From: JAUILH01 sp965230535
GTDB taxonomy: Bacteria > Bacteroidota > Bacteroidia > Flavobacteriales_D > JAUILH01
NCBI GenBank assembly: GCA_965230535.1
Contig: OZ246009.1
Location: forward strand, 434,001-498,000
Direction: 5' to 3'
Length of the DNA: 64,000 nucleotides
Shown: piece by piece, positions 1 to 9,644 of the stretch
How the letters are laid out: each line of letters starts with the position of its first letter
How positions within the stretch are numbered: position 1 is the stretch's first letter
Made by a program: the position numbers and the translations under genes
Notes under the pieces: generated by a model
What the model was told of the DNA's origin: nothing
What the model saw: the letters and a program-made list of their open reading frames with translations, nothing else
Database searches by the model: none

Positions 1-1
1 A

Positions 2-103
2 ACTTTGAACTTCAACGGTGCTGAGCTTGAAGCTGGTATCTACTTTGTGAAGATTCAGGTTGGTAGCCAGGTAATCACTAAGAGAATTACTTTGACTAAG
101 TAA
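2..103 (+). CDS. C-terminal end of a T9SS type A cargo protein (5' truncated by window)
   Basis: Only the last 33 residues are inside the window. They read as the end of a type IX secretion C-terminal sorting domain: a short strand, then ELEAGIYFVKIQ, then the closing ITKRITLTK before TAA. This is the signal that routes a protein through the Bacteroidota type IX secretion system to the cell surface. The cargo itself lies to the left and cannot be named. A strong hairpin terminator follows 21 bp after the stop. The reading frame is open back to base 2. Confidence 0.85.
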   Translation, partial: TLNFNGAELEAGIYFVKIQVGSQVITKRITLTK

Positions 104-124
104 TCTTAGACTAAACAATATCGG

Positions 125-158
125 AAGCCCTCTGCATTCAATGCAGGGGGCTTTTTTT
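125..158 (+). terminator. Rho-independent terminator after the T9SS cargo gene
   Basis: The arms AGCCCTCTGCAT and ATGCAGGGGGCT pair almost perfectly around a 3-base loop and are followed by a run of seven T. It ends the truncated cargo gene. The rest of the gap up to the next gene at 342 is AT-rich and shows no other clear feature. Confidence 0.85.
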
Positions 159-341
159 GTTAGGAAACCAAGGGTTTTTATCTTGAATACCTTGTTAATT
201 ATGGTGTTTCATGTGTTTTGGTGGTTTGAAAAAACAATCTTATTTGAATCGTATTGTAGAGGTATTCTCAATTTATTTCTATATTTAAACTAAAGTTTGG
301 TCTGCTATTTGCATTAGGCATTTCAAACAAAATTATTGAAC

Positions 342-833
342 ATGAAAAAGATTTTCTCTTTACTTTTATTTATAGGAATAACGGCATCTGCAAGCGCTCA
401 GGATAAATTGCCTTCTGTGCAGATTAAAGACATTGATGGTAAAACTGTTAATGCTGCTGAATTGAATAACGATGGCAAACCAATGATCGTTAACTTCTGG
501 GCTACATGGTGTGCGCCTTGTAAAAAAGAATTGAATACAATTAATGAGGTTTACCCTGATTGGGTTGATGAAACCGGAGTTAAAATCGTAGCCATTTCTA
601 TTGATGATACCAGAAGTAACTCAAGAATCAAACCTTATGTGAACACCAAAGGGTGGGAATACGAAATTTATAATGATGCCAACAGAGAATTATTTCAGGC
701 TATGGGTGGTGTAAACCCTCCAATGACTTTCTTAATTAATAAGGATGGCAAAATTGTATATACTCATAACGGTTATGCTCCCGGAGATGAAGATGAATTG
801 TATGAAGAGGTTCTGAAGATTTCTGAGGAATAA
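342..833 (+). CDS. TlpA-type thioredoxin-like protein, exported
   Basis: This 163-residue protein has a cleavable signal peptide (residues 1-19, ending ASAQ) and a TlpA/ResA-like thioredoxin fold. The redox motif WCAPC places cysteines at about 57 and 60, preceded by NFWAT. A later cis-proline region (VNPPMTFLIN) and GKIVYTHNGY are also typical. Such proteins reduce or exchange disulfides outside the cytoplasm. The ATG at 342 is preferred over an in-frame TTG at 336 because it opens directly into the signal peptide. It is the first gene of a tight run with a barrel protein (30 bp downstream) and an Omp28-type lipoprotein that carries another CxxC, so a shared redox task at the envelope is plausible but inferred. 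Confidence 0.9.
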   Translation: MKKIFSLLLFIGITASASAQDKLPSVQIKDIDGKTVNAAELNNDGKPMIVNFWATWCAPCKKELNTINEVYPDWVDETGVKIVAISIDDTRSNSRIKPYVNTKGWEYEIYNDANRELFQAMGGVNPPMTFLINKDGKIVYTHNGYAPGDEDELYEEVLKISEE

Positions 834-863
834 ACAACCGCTTTACCGAAAAAACGAACACAC

Positions 864-2555
864 TTGAAAACGACATTATTATTAGGGGCCTCACTGGCCC
901 TTTTTTCTACATCTGTATATGCTCAGGGAGATAAAGATCCGGGGCAAATTCACGGGAACGTATCTATTACGGCGCAGCAATATAACCCGGATACGCTGAT
1001 TAATGCAGTAGTACCGGACGCAGAAACTGCCATGAACGCGTTTACAAACCTCTTGTATACCAGAGGTAATTTCAGAGCGGGAGTGAGATATGAATCCTAC
1101 TTAAACCGTCTTGAAGGTTATCCTCAGGAATTCAGCGGTAGTGGAATTGGCTACAGATATGCAGGTTTTACCAATGATAATATAGACATCACAGTAGGTA
1201 ACTTCTACGACCAGTTTGGAAACGGATTGATATTAAGAAGTTATCAGGAGCCTACTTTGGGGATCGATAATGCGTTCGATGGTGTAAAAGTTAAAGTACA
1301 ACCATACAAAGGTGTTTATTTAAAAGGTTTGTATGGAAAAGTGAGAACAGCTTTCGATAGCAGAATCATTAATAGTGACGGTTTTGTGAGAGGTTTTGAT
1401 GGAGAAATGAACCTGAACGAAATGATCACAAAAATGGAGGCGAGTAAGCACAGAGTTACGCTTGGAGGAAGTTTCGTTACCAAGTATCAAAGTGATGATG
1501 ATCCGGATTTGGTCTTGCCAGAAAACGTAGGTTCATGGGCATACAGAGCTAATTATACTGTTGGAGGATTTGGTCTGATGGGAGAATATGCTTACAAAAT
1601 TAATGACCCTTCGCTGGATAATGGATATATCTATAAACCAGGTCAGGCCTTCCTGCTAAGCACGCAGTATTCAACAAAAGGTTTTGGAATTGTGCTCGAT
1701 TACAAGTACAACGACAATATGAGTTACCGAATCAATAGAGATGCCAAGTTGGCCAATGCTCTAATCGGATTTTTACCATCTCTTACCAGACCACATACTT
1801 ATAATCTGGCAGCAACATTGTATCCGCCGGCAGTACAGTTGAATGGAGAAGTGGCTTATCAGGCAAACGTGAGTTATAAGTTTAAAAGAAAGTCTGCCAT
1901 TGGAGGTAAATACGGGATGACGGTAGCCGTGAATTACTCAGTAGCTTACAGCCTTGATTCTACTTTAAATCACGGTAGTTCCAATTCGAGATATGGATAC
2001 GAAAGCACTTTCCTGAAGCCAGGAGAGGAAACTTATTTTCAGGACTTCAATGTTGAAATCAAGAGAAAATTCAGTAAGAAATTTAAAGCTTCTTTAATGT
2101 ATCTGAACTTCTTGTACAACAACCACATTATGCAGGGTGCAAGAGACAATGAAGGGAATGAAGTAGCAGGAAACATCAGATCTCATATCGGAATTATAGA
2201 TATGAGCTATAAAATCAATAGAAAACACAACATCAGGGCAGAGTTGCAAGCTATGTTTGTAGATAAAGACGCCACTGGTGAACTTAAGCATCAGGGACAT
2301 TGGGCAACGGGTGTCTTGGAGTATACATATTCTCCACATTGGTTTGTTGCTGTTCTTGATCAATACAATTTTGGGAACCCGGATGACGTTTATAAAATAC
2401 ATTACCTGATTACTTCTGCTGGATACATCAATGGAGCCAACAGAATTGTTTTAAGTTATGGTAAACAACGTGCCGGATTATTTTGTGTAGGGGGAGTTTG
2501 TAGAACAGTACCTGCTAGTAATGGTTTCACTTTAACCCTAAGTAGCAGTTTTTAA
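864..2555 (+). CDS. Outer-membrane beta-barrel protein, DUF6029-like
   Basis: This 563-residue protein starts at TTG, which directly begins a clean signal peptide (MKTTLL to YAQ, about 21 residues); no ATG is nearby. The rest is rich in alternating aromatic and polar strands (RGNFRAGVRYESYL, YRYAGFTND, ANYTVGGFGLMGEYAY) and ends in an aromatic-terminated strand (TLTLSSSF). Both features are typical of an outer-membrane barrel. The opening strand pattern and size resemble the Bacteroidota DUF6029 family; that family name is from memory. It lies between a TlpA-like thioredoxin and an Omp28 lipoprotein, with 5 bp to the latter, so it is probably co-transcribed and may act with them at the outer membrane. 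Substrate unknown. Confidence 0.75.
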   Translation: MKTTLLLGASLALFSTSVYAQGDKDPGQIHGNVSITAQQYNPDTLINAVVPDAETAMNAFTNLLYTRGNFRAGVRYESYLNRLEGYPQEFSGSGIGYRYAGFTNDNIDITVGNFYDQFGNGLILRSYQEPTLGIDNAFDGVKVKVQPYKGVYLKGLYGKVRTAFDSRIINSDGFVRGFDGEMNLNEMITKMEASKHRVTLGGSFVTKYQSDDDPDLVLPENVGSWAYRANYTVGGFGLMGEYAYKINDPSLDNGYIYKPGQAFLLSTQYSTKGFGIVLDYKYNDNMSYRINRDAKLANALIGFLPSLTRPHTYNLAATLYPPAVQLNGEVAYQANVSYKFKRKSAIGGKYGMTVAVNYSVAYSLDSTLNHGSSNSRYGYESTFLKPGEETYFQDFNVEIKRKFSKKFKASLMYLNFLYNNHIMQGARDNEGNEVAGNIRSHIGIIDMSYKINRKHNIRAELQAMFVDKDATGELKHQGHWATGVLEYTYSPHWFVAVLDQYNFGNPDDVYKIHYLITSAGYINGANRIVLSYGKQRAGLFCVGGVCRTVPASNGFTLTLSSSF

Positions 2556-2560
2556 TATTC

Positions 2561-3469
2561 ATGATTATGGTAACAAAAAAAATATTCTTTGTAGCATTGA
2601 TTGGCTTAGCGGTTGGTTCTTGTAATTACGTGGATAATCCAAACCCTGAAGTAGGACAAACCAACGTTTCCTGTGATTCTGTTGTGCATACTTTTCCTGC
2701 TGCTCCAATGGTAAGAAATGTACTGTTAGAAGATTTCTCAGGCCACAAGTGCCCTAACTGCCCGGATGGTGCAGAAGAAATAGAGAACCTTCACACAACT
2801 CATGGTAATAGAGTTATTGCAATTACCATTCATCCGCATCCAGACCATACCACAATGGATAACCTGGTATTAGAGAATTCTCCGGGGTCTGGTAAATATG
2901 AAACTGTTTGGTACATCAATGAAGGAGGTCTGATCTTAGCAAGCTTCTCTGAGCCTGGTTACATGCCGATTGGTTTGGTAGACAGAACTTACGACCCTGG
3001 ATTTGGTAGATACTGGTGGGATTACCCAAGTTGGGATGCTCAGGTAACAACTCAAAAAGCCAAAACACTTGACGTAACAATGGCTACTTCAAATATCCGT
3101 CTGTCGAATGGTGTGGTATGTGGTAAAACGGCCGTAGAATTCTTAAATCCTGTTAGCACCACTGGTGATTATAGAATTGTACACTACTTATATGAAGATT
3201 CATTGGTAGACTGGCAACTTGAACATGGTACAGATGTGCCTAACTATCTTCACAGACATGTGTTGAGAGCGGTAGCTAATAATGATATTGGCGGAGTGGC
3301 ACTGGCTTCAGGAAGCTCAAGTGTAACTGCTGGTACCATGGATACGGTTTCTTATTCTTTTGAGAATTTCACAGTATTAGATCCAACTCAGTTGGGGGTT
3401 ATTTCATTTATTTACGATTCTGAAACCAAAGAAGTAATGCAGACAGTGAGTTCAAAGGTTGTCAATTAG
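2561..3469 (+). CDS. Omp28-related outer-membrane lipoprotein
   Basis: This 302-residue protein has a lipoprotein signal ending AVGSC, so Cys21 would be lipidated. Residues about 53-130 match the Omp28 family core: VLLEDFSGHKCPNCPDG followed by a strand and VIAITIHPHPDH. The fold is thioredoxin-like, and Cys64/Cys67 form a CPNC motif placed where thioredoxins carry their active site. The C-terminal half looks like beta-rich Omp28 sequence. It follows the barrel gene by 5 bp and overlaps the next gene by one base (TAGTG), so translation is probably coupled. The presence of CxxC in both this protein and the first gene of the operon supports a redox role, which is an inference. An alternative start exists at Met3. 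Confidence 0.85.
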   Translation: MIMVTKKIFFVALIGLAVGSCNYVDNPNPEVGQTNVSCDSVVHTFPAAPMVRNVLLEDFSGHKCPNCPDGAEEIENLHTTHGNRVIAITIHPHPDHTTMDNLVLENSPGSGKYETVWYINEGGLILASFSEPGYMPIGLVDRTYDPGFGRYWWDYPSWDAQVTTQKAKTLDVTMATSNIRLSNGVVCGKTAVEFLNPVSTTGDYRIVHYLYEDSLVDWQLEHGTDVPNYLHRHVLRAVANNDIGGVALASGSSSVTAGTMDTVSYSFENFTVLDPTQLGVISFIYDSETKEVMQTVSSKVVN

Positions 3470-4068
3470 TGATACAAAGAGCTCTCATTATACTGTCTTT
3501 TTTGGTGTTCTGGAATCAGAAGGTTTCAGCACAAAAAGAGTTTTTCCTAAACGCTTACGCAGGTTTTAACGCTTCTCAGGTTTCCGGAGACGATCTGTTT
3601 GGTTTTAATAAGTTTGGTGCTTATGCCGGCTTAGGGACCGGACAAGAGTTTAAGGACAACATGTTCTGGGAATTGGGTTTGTTGTTTTCTCAGAAAGGTT
3701 CCTTCTCCGGAACCGACAATATCAATAACTTTAAGTACCTGCTAAACATCAATTATGTGGATGTGCCCATTACCTTTCGGTACTTTTTTAAGTTGATTTA
3801 TTTGGAAGTTGGGCCACAACTTTCTGCAAGACTGGGCTATCGTGAAGATAATGTTCAGGGGCCCGCTAATGATCCCCGGGAGTTTTCAAGGTTTGAAGTC
3901 TCTGCATTTTTTGGATTGCGATACGATATCAATGAAAGATTTGGAATCATGACCAGATTCACAAATTCTGTTTTACCGGTGAGAGAACATAGGTCTGGTG
4001 CCGTAGAATTATGGAATAGAGGTCAGTATCATACCGTGATTTCCACAGCTTTCGTTTTACACTTCTAA
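3469..4068 (+). CDS. PorT-like outer-membrane beta-barrel protein
   Basis: This 199-residue protein begins at GTG, overlapping the stop of the Omp28 gene by one base. A signal peptide (residues 1-21, ending SAQ) is followed by a small eight-strand-type barrel of the PorT/OmpA-like outer-membrane superfamily: NAYAGFNASQVSGDD, FGAYAGLGTG, FWELGLLFSQKG, YVDVPITFRYF and YLEVGPQLSARLGY. The strand YVDVPITFRYFF followed by YLEVGPQ is the usual signature of this barrel family. As the last gene of the 342-4068 set it probably sits in the outer membrane with the upstream barrel. Function unknown. Confidence 0.8.
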   Translation: MIQRALIILSFLVFWNQKVSAQKEFFLNAYAGFNASQVSGDDLFGFNKFGAYAGLGTGQEFKDNMFWELGLLFSQKGSFSGTDNINNFKYLLNINYVDVPITFRYFFKLIYLEVGPQLSARLGYREDNVQGPANDPREFSRFEVSAFFGLRYDINERFGIMTRFTNSVLPVREHRSGAVELWNRGQYHTVISTAFVLHF

Positions 4069-4165
4069 ACATTACTCCGGAATAGGATATTTCCCGTTCT
4101 CAATCGTCTTTAATGGTATGGAAGTTTCATCCTTAAAAGGATACTTTTTAACATAAATTAAGCTC

Positions 4166-4184
4166 ATCAACACAATATGTTGAT
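4166..4184. other. Short inverted repeat upstream of the 61-residue gene
   Basis: ATCAACA and TGTTGAT form a perfect 7-bp inverted repeat around a 5-base spacer. It is not followed by a T run, so it is not a terminator. It lies about 40 bp upstream of a candidate -7 box (TAATTTCG, 4226-4233) for the small gene at 4270 and could be an operator. A weaker hairpin (ATCCTT/AAGGAT, 4129-4142, then a short T run) may end the upstream operon. Confidence 0.3.
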
Positions 4185-4269
4185 AAATTAAACGATATTA
4201 ATTTGTGATTCGTCCTGTTGAATTATAATTTCGTCGGACAAATGAGCGATCAAATAAAGTAAAGAAGAT

Positions 4270-4455
4270 ATGTTCGAGTTTAGTAAACAAATTTTACAGA
4301 AGGTTAGTTTTGACAGATCCCTATTCGGGAAAGAGTTGACTAAGTCTATAAAATGGTTGAAAAAAGAAGAGGCCTTATTATTGAAGGCTTGGTGTTTGGC
4401 TACCTTTGGTCATGTATATAGAGATGTGATAATGGAAACATTTGAAACCCTATAA
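4270..4455 (+). CDS. Small conserved-type protein of 61 residues
   Basis: The protein is short, helical and basic, with the segment LQKVSFDRSLFGKELTKSIK followed by WLKKEEALLLKAWCLATFG. From memory, very similar short proteins with the pattern LQKVSFDR...FxKEL...WL occur widely in Flavobacteria; no function is known to me. It has no signal peptide or membrane segment and is likely cytoplasmic. It stands alone between an operon and a strong terminator, with a possible promoter box TAATTTCG 36 bp upstream. The isolated position with its own terminator supports a real gene. Confidence 0.7.
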   Translation: MFEFSKQILQKVSFDRSLFGKELTKSIKWLKKEEALLLKAWCLATFGHVYRDVIMETFETL

Positions 4456-4476
4456 AGATCAAAACATATAAACGAG

Positions 4477-4508
4477 AAAGCTCTTCTGCCAACGAAGGGC
4501 TTTTTTTA
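4477..4508. terminator. Bidirectional terminator between the 61-residue gene and the C25 peptidase gene
   Basis: AAAGCTCTTC and GAAGGGCTTT pair through 10 bp (one G-T pair) around a 7-base loop. A T run follows on the plus strand, and the arm's A bases give a shorter T run on the minus strand. It separates two convergent genes. Confidence 0.8.
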
Positions 4509-7500
4509 TCTCATTAAATACATTTTACCAAAGCCCTTCTTGAAATACTCTGAAGCAGAAGTCTCACGTAACTCTATTTCCTCATCATCAAGCCTGGTGA
4601 ATACCTTGTACAGATACACACCATTTGCCAACGGATCGCCAAATTGATCGGTACCATCCCACCAATATTCAGTTCTGTTTCTACCAATGTTCAAGGTTCC
4701 CAATTCTGCCATTTGAATCTCTTTTACCACTTTACCTGTGACGGTCATAATCTGAATCATCATGTCGTCCGGCAAGCGGTTACCTGTTAGCGTAAATACA
4801 AATTGAGTTCTTGTAGAGAATGGATTAGGATAATTCAAAACCTCTGTTATAGTTGAGGCATTGATCACCTCAAAGCTGATGTTGTAATCTACGTCTCCGG
4901 ATTTATTTCCGGAAATATCAGTCGCTTCAATGTGTAAAGTATAAACACCATCAACCGTGAATTCAGCATCATACTCAATCTTAAAATAATTGTCAGGACC
5001 AGTAGCCGGGAACCATCTCATTATTTCCAAACCTGTCTGACCGTCAACAAAAGGAATGCGTGTTACGTTCCCCAAAGGATCTGTTAGCCTCACTACAAAG
5101 TTGCTTGTGTCGGCATCCTCATTCATAATTAAGAACTCATTTTCATCATCCAGCGAGATCACAATCATTGGCTTGCCACTAATGATGTCTCCGTCAAGTA
5201 TGTGAATGCCATCAAAGGTAACGTCCAGAATTGGGTTTATCTTGTCTTCACTGGCTTCAAAGGTGATTCTTGCCAGATTATTAAAATAATATTGCTCTAG
5301 TTGATCCTGAATGCCGTTGATATATGGATTGGCCTCTATCCAGATGCTATTCTTTCCAGGATAGTCTTCAGTGTTAAATGTGACGGTGTCCAAAATAAAC
5401 TCGTTCGAAAGAAGTGGCGCTTGCCTTGGATAGTTCACATAACTCTTGTTGAAGTAGTTGTCCTCAAGGTAGTAATGAACCAAAACACTGTCCATGTTGA
5501 AAGGACTCACATTCTCGATGGCCATAGCTACAGATACATCTTCTCCTTCCTGAATGGTATCATTGGTAGCGGAATAGTAAAATCCTTTTTTAGGATTGAG
5601 AGCCAATTCAGGAACGGGATCATAAACCAGTTGCCACCTTCTGAGTTGAGCCGGAGTAAAGGACAAACTATCATGGACAAAGGCTTGTAATTGGAGGTAA
5701 GGATATTGACTGGCATTGACAATACTTCCCAGATTAATGATCGAATCCTGAGCTGTGAAAACCGTGTCCATTACCTGAGAGTTGCCTCCAAGTAAATCAT
5801 AACCAATTAAACGTAATCTGGTACTGTCGTTACCAACTTCTAATCCTTCCTGTTCCCAGTGAATAGAGTGCCAGTTATAAGCCGGACCAGCAAGCGGTGT
5901 GTTAACAATGCCCGCATAATTGGAGGCGTGAAGTGTATCCTGATAGAAAAGTGTGTCGTTCAAATGTGCACCATACATTTCCTGAAAAGAGCCGGGATTG
6001 CCTTGTTGCCAACACAGAAGCCATGGAACCTCAGTATTTCCCGGAGCCATATTGGTGGCGCCTTTGTTAGCAAGACTGGTAAAAAGGTCGGGATAAATAG
6101 AATTCCATTGGTTGTATTTCGCTCTTACAGTATAGGCCAGAACAAAATGTCCAGGTGGCACGTGTGTTGTGATAAATGTGTCCAATGCCGCCAATTGTAC
6201 ATAACTGTTTTGTCTGAAAATAAAATAGCCTTCAGTTCTCCAGGGTCTACATCCTCCGTTTGTTAGGTCTTTATAGTCATTATAATTATGGTTGGTTCCA
6301 AGTCCGCCATCATTTTCCCAGGCTTTTAATTGGAAAGGATCTATTACTGCTACATAAATAGTCGGTGATACCGAGCAAAGGTTACTTTCTCCATCATCAA
6401 CGCTGCCATCAAGTGAGTAAAGTGTATTCGCGTATTCAAAAGCAGAATTGGCGTTACCATACACACTGGCATCCAGTATTCTGAATGTCTGCGCGAAATC
6501 AAATTCTCTATTCGGTCTGTCGTAAGCAACACTTGAGTACTGATCATTTTTGTACTGGAAATAATGGGCTTGTCCCCATCCGGTTCGTCCCTCGATATAT
6601 TGAAAAGAACGCTCTTGCCAAACCAAGGTTGAGCTATCCAAAGCCACTCTCCAGAAATAAACAGTACTATCAGTAAGCACCAATGTGTCCTGAGCATTGG
6701 TGGAAGATAACAACCAGTTTTCTCTTGGAGCTTCCACCACACCACCAATTGAACTTACGGTTTGGTAGCGTTTAAACGGACTTGGACTGCCTTCAAAATC
6801 AATGGTGTCAATCTCGAAAATGTAATTCTTCAAACCAGCCAGTGGGTTAATGGTTGAGCCCTTTAGAACCACAGAATCTCCCGGAATTATGGCATAATCG
6901 TAAGGGTAAATAGGTAGGATTCCATCAAACTCTACCGTCAGGTTTTTAGTGATGATGTTATTGCTAATTTCAATCTCGGCTTCATCTACGATAGAAGGTT
7001 GATCTACTAAAATTTCGAAAGAGTTGATTCCCGTACTTTTATTTGGAAGCAAAGGCATCTGAAGAGATAAGGTGTCCTTATAGTACAAGCTATTCCATGA
7101 AACTGAGTAAGTTGTATCAGTACCATCGGCAAAATGACGAATGACATCAATGCCAAAAGTATCATTGGTAGCTTTTCCTATGTTGTTTAGAATGACGTTA
7201 ACAGTGATAGAGTCTACACTAAGATCAATTGTAGAAGGTTCAATATAAACACCCGGTTCAGTGATCACAAATTCCGGTTCCGGATGTGGGTTAATTCTTA
7301 AGGCAGGATCTCCATGAAGGTTCAATTGAGAAACCGTCATGGCAAAATACGGGTTGTTCGGTCCATATTGATCATAAACCAGTTTTGCTGAGTTCATCTG
7401 AGAAGATCCAATGGAATTTCCATAGTTTGTTTGCCCAATTTGGGTGTAGAGTTCTGTACAGTAAGCGTGCAACTGACCGGAAAACCCAAGTTTGGTTGAG

Positions 7501-9644
7501 GCCAGAAAGCCAATAGTTCCCCTATCGGGAACCAATACAAAGCTTTCACTTGTACTTTGATTTAATGGGTGATGGATGTCACCGGTGTAACAGGAATTAC
7601 CTATTAGAAATGGATATCTTCCCTGGTTGTTCCAGTTTTGAGGGTCATCTATGTTTTGATCGAATCCGGTTGGAGAAGCGTGTCCAAAGAATGTAATAAT
7701 GGAAGCTCCTTTTTCAAGTTCATCCTGAATTTCCTGAAACTCTACCAGATCAATTGGCTGACTACTTGTCTTGGCGTGTAGATTGGTGTGGCCACCAAAG
7801 CACGTATCTTCAATAATGTTAGCATACTGATTTAAATATGATTGAAACAAACTTTGTTCGGCGGTAGTTGCCCCACCAGAAAAGTGTAATACTTGCTTCA
7901 TCCAGTCTTTATTCGGAATGGTATAAGGGTCGTTCAAGTTCGCCTCATGTTCAATCATTTTATTCAAATAATCTATCACCCCGACACTGTCCGGAGCTGC
8001 AAGTCGTCCTATCGCGACATTAGGCACATAGTAAGAGCTGGTATCCAAATCAGTTACAAAATGATTGTCCGTGGCCGGGTAGCCATATGTTGGTACAAGA
8101 CAATTATGAAAATTGACGCTACTTTTTCTAATACCATGATCCGCATCAGACGCTTCACGAATGCCCTTTCCTACTAAAAACAAATATTTAGGTGGAGTGG
8201 GCGCGTTTTGATAAAGATCCTGCATGAAACGTTTGATACTCAGAGGGTGTTTCTCAACACCACCACCATACTGGTCGTACAGTTCTTCGACATTAACAGT
8301 TAGTACGTTGAAATTACCACCACTTGAACTGGCTCTAAAGTTAGCATACTGGTTGGCTGCCCCCATTAATGAAGGATGTGTTATAATAACATAGGCAGAA
8401 TCCAGCGCAGAGCCTAGGTAACTGGTGAAAACGCCATTATTTCCTGATGCTTCCACTGAAGCCACTGTTTTGATTTCGGATTCATCCAGAATTACAACTT
8501 TTTGTTCAGAACCAGAGGGAATATTTGGTATCAAAACATCCCAGGTGCCGGTATTTGTTGGAATGATATGTCGTACCGTATCTCCAAACACAAATACATG
8601 CGGAGTACTGCCGTTGAAATTTACCAGATTCAATAAAGAATGTGTCTCCGAGCTATTGTGTGGCACATAAAACTCATCATAAGGTAGATTGTTCAGGTCC
8701 AGAGTTTGTGCATAGTCATAGGATGTATATGAATACGTTTGATAATCTACAGAAACGAATAAGTCACCAATCAAGTCTGCTCGTAAAGATGTACTCGGAC
8801 TCGATAAATCAGTAGGTGCAAGTGTTCCATAACTTTTAATGACCTGATAACCGTTGTATAAAGTGTCCTCAAGAACAGTAGTAGTACCTCCGTCGAGTAA
8901 CTGAATCTGCAGGTGATGGTTGAATGTATTGCTTGTATCTAAGGCGTTATTAGTACTGGCTGTAATTATGTGCCAATTGGCATCTGGTGCGCCTGCTCCC
9001 AGATACGGGTTATAAGTTTGGATATTGATGTTGTAATGTCCGTTGCTCGAGTAAGCATTTTTTCTTGGAGCAAACCAACCTTCTCCGGCAATGTATCTTG
9101 ATGAAGAATTTCCCACCAACAACTCACCCTGAAAATACTCCGTGTTATTATAAGTGATTTGCTTGTTGATGATATATGGAATAGGAGTAAAGCTGCCAAA
9201 GTTTGTATTGGAGTAGGACACAATGTGTCTCGAAGGTGTATTGTCCCAGGTAAAATAATATACCAAAGTATCGTTTACCAAACTGTAACCTGGATTTCCA
9301 ATGTTTGTAGGGTCGTCATATACAAGAGAGTCTAACCATCCATCATTGCGTTCTGCGTAAAACAAGAGGTAATCTCCCGTGGAAAAATCAGTGCTCAAAT
9401 CTGCATCTACAACTTCAACCGAAACTGGTTTTTCTTTTCCATACATTTTAATGTCGGACAAAGCAATGGTAGATACGGGAACTCCCGCATTTTGGAGTGT
9501 GCTGTAGTCTAAACGGTATATCCCGTTTTCAACTATTTTAATCTTGTAGTACGAATTATTGTAATCAATCCATTCATTGCCATATTGAGCAAATCCAATT
9601 CCGTTTAAAAGGAAAAGCAGGCATATGGATAAGATTAATTTCAA
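4506..9644 (-). CDS. porU2: C25 (gingipain-family) cysteine peptidase, PorU2-like T9SS sortase
   Basis: This 1712-residue protein has a signal peptide (about 19 residues, ending GFAQ), an N-terminal beta region and a gingipain C25 peptidase domain at about residues 410-790. The catalytic pair is visible: His in ITFFGHASPT (about 655) and Cys in LIGNSCYTGD (about 685). Later come Ig-like and CARDB-like stretches. The end (about 1600-1712) resembles a FlgD-type domain: YPNPFSTRTQFVF, VTGKVVKE, WWDGTDQFGDPLANGVYLYKV. PorU is the T9SS sortase that removes the sorting domain and attaches cargo to lipopolysaccharide. The 1700-residue length and the PorV-like gene lying upstream rather than downstream fit the group usually called PorU2 better than classical PorU of about 1100-1300 residues. 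The TTG start overlaps the upstream stop by 4 bp (TTGA). Confidence 0.8.
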   Translation of the reverse strand: MKLILSICLLFLLNGIGFAQYGNEWIDYNNSYYKIKIVENGIYRLDYSTLQNAGVPVSTIALSDIKMYGKEKPVSVEVVDADLSTDFSTGDYLLFYAERNDGWLDSLVYDDPTNIGNPGYSLVNDTLVYYFTWDNTPSRHIVSYSNTNFGSFTPIPYIINKQITYNNTEYFQGELLVGNSSSRYIAGEGWFAPRKNAYSSNGHYNINIQTYNPYLGAGAPDANWHIITASTNNALDTSNTFNHHLQIQLLDGGTTTVLEDTLYNGYQVIKSYGTLAPTDLSSPSTSLRADLIGDLFVSVDYQTYSYTSYDYAQTLDLNNLPYDEFYVPHNSSETHSLLNLVNFNGSTPHVFVFGDTVRHIIPTNTGTWDVLIPNIPSGSEQKVVILDESEIKTVASVEASGNNGVFTSYLGSALDSAYVIITHPSLMGAANQYANFRASSSGGNFNVLTVNVEELYDQYGGGVEKHPLSIKRFMQDLYQNAPTPPKYLFLVGKGIREASDADHGIRKSSVNFHNCLVPTYGYPATDNHFVTDLDTSSYYVPNVAIGRLAAPDSVGVIDYLNKMIEHEANLNDPYTIPNKDWMKQVLHFSGGATTAEQSLFQSYLNQYANIIEDTCFGGHTNLHAKTSSQPIDLVEFQEIQDELEKGASIITFFGHASPTGFDQNIDDPQNWNNQGRYPFLIGNSCYTGDIHHPLNQSTSESFVLVPDRGTIGFLASTKLGFSGQLHAYCTELYTQIGQTNYGNSIGSSQMNSAKLVYDQYGPNNPYFAMTVSQLNLHGDPALRINPHPEPEFVITEPGVYIEPSTIDLSVDSITVNVILNNIGKATNDTFGIDVIRHFADGTDTTYSVSWNSLYYKDTLSLQMPLLPNKSTGINSFEILVDQPSIVDEAEIEISNNIITKNLTVEFDGILPIYPYDYAIIPGDSVVLKGSTINPLAGLKNYIFEIDTIDFEGSPSPFKRYQTVSSIGGVVEAPRENWLLSSTNAQDTLVLTDSTVYFWRVALDSSTLVWQERSFQYIEGRTGWGQAHYFQYKNDQYSSVAYDRPNREFDFAQTFRILDASVYGNANSAFEYANTLYSLDGSVDDGESNLCSVSPTIYVAVIDPFQLKAWENDGGLGTNHNYNDYKDLTNGGCRPWRTEGYFIFRQNSYVQLAALDTFITTHVPPGHFVLAYTVRAKYNQWNSIYPDLFTSLANKGATNMAPGNTEVPWLLCWQQGNPGSFQEMYGAHLNDTLFYQDTLHASNYAGIVNTPLAGPAYNWHSIHWEQEGLEVGNDSTRLRLIGYDLLGGNSQVMDTVFTAQDSIINLGSIVNASQYPYLQLQAFVHDSLSFTPAQLRRWQLVYDPVPELALNPKKGFYYSATNDTIQEGEDVSVAMAIENVSPFNMDSVLVHYYLEDNYFNKSYVNYPRQAPLLSNEFILDTVTFNTEDYPGKNSIWIEANPYINGIQDQLEQYYFNNLARITFEASEDKINPILDVTFDGIHILDGDIISGKPMIVISLDDENEFLIMNEDADTSNFVVRLTDPLGNVTRIPFVDGQTGLEIMRWFPATGPDNYFKIEYDAEFTVDGVYTLHIEATDISGNKSGDVDYNISFEVINASTITEVLNYPNPFSTRTQFVFTLTGNRLPDDMMIQIMTVTGKVVKEIQMAELGTLNIGRNRTEYWWDGTDQFGDPLANGVYLYKVFTRLDDEEIELRETSASEYFKKGFGKMYLMR

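Noticed and set aside
4506..9644. Classical PorU assignment for the C25 peptidase
   Set aside because: The length of 1712 residues, the FlgD-like C-terminus and reversed order with the PorV-like gene fit the PorU2 group better.
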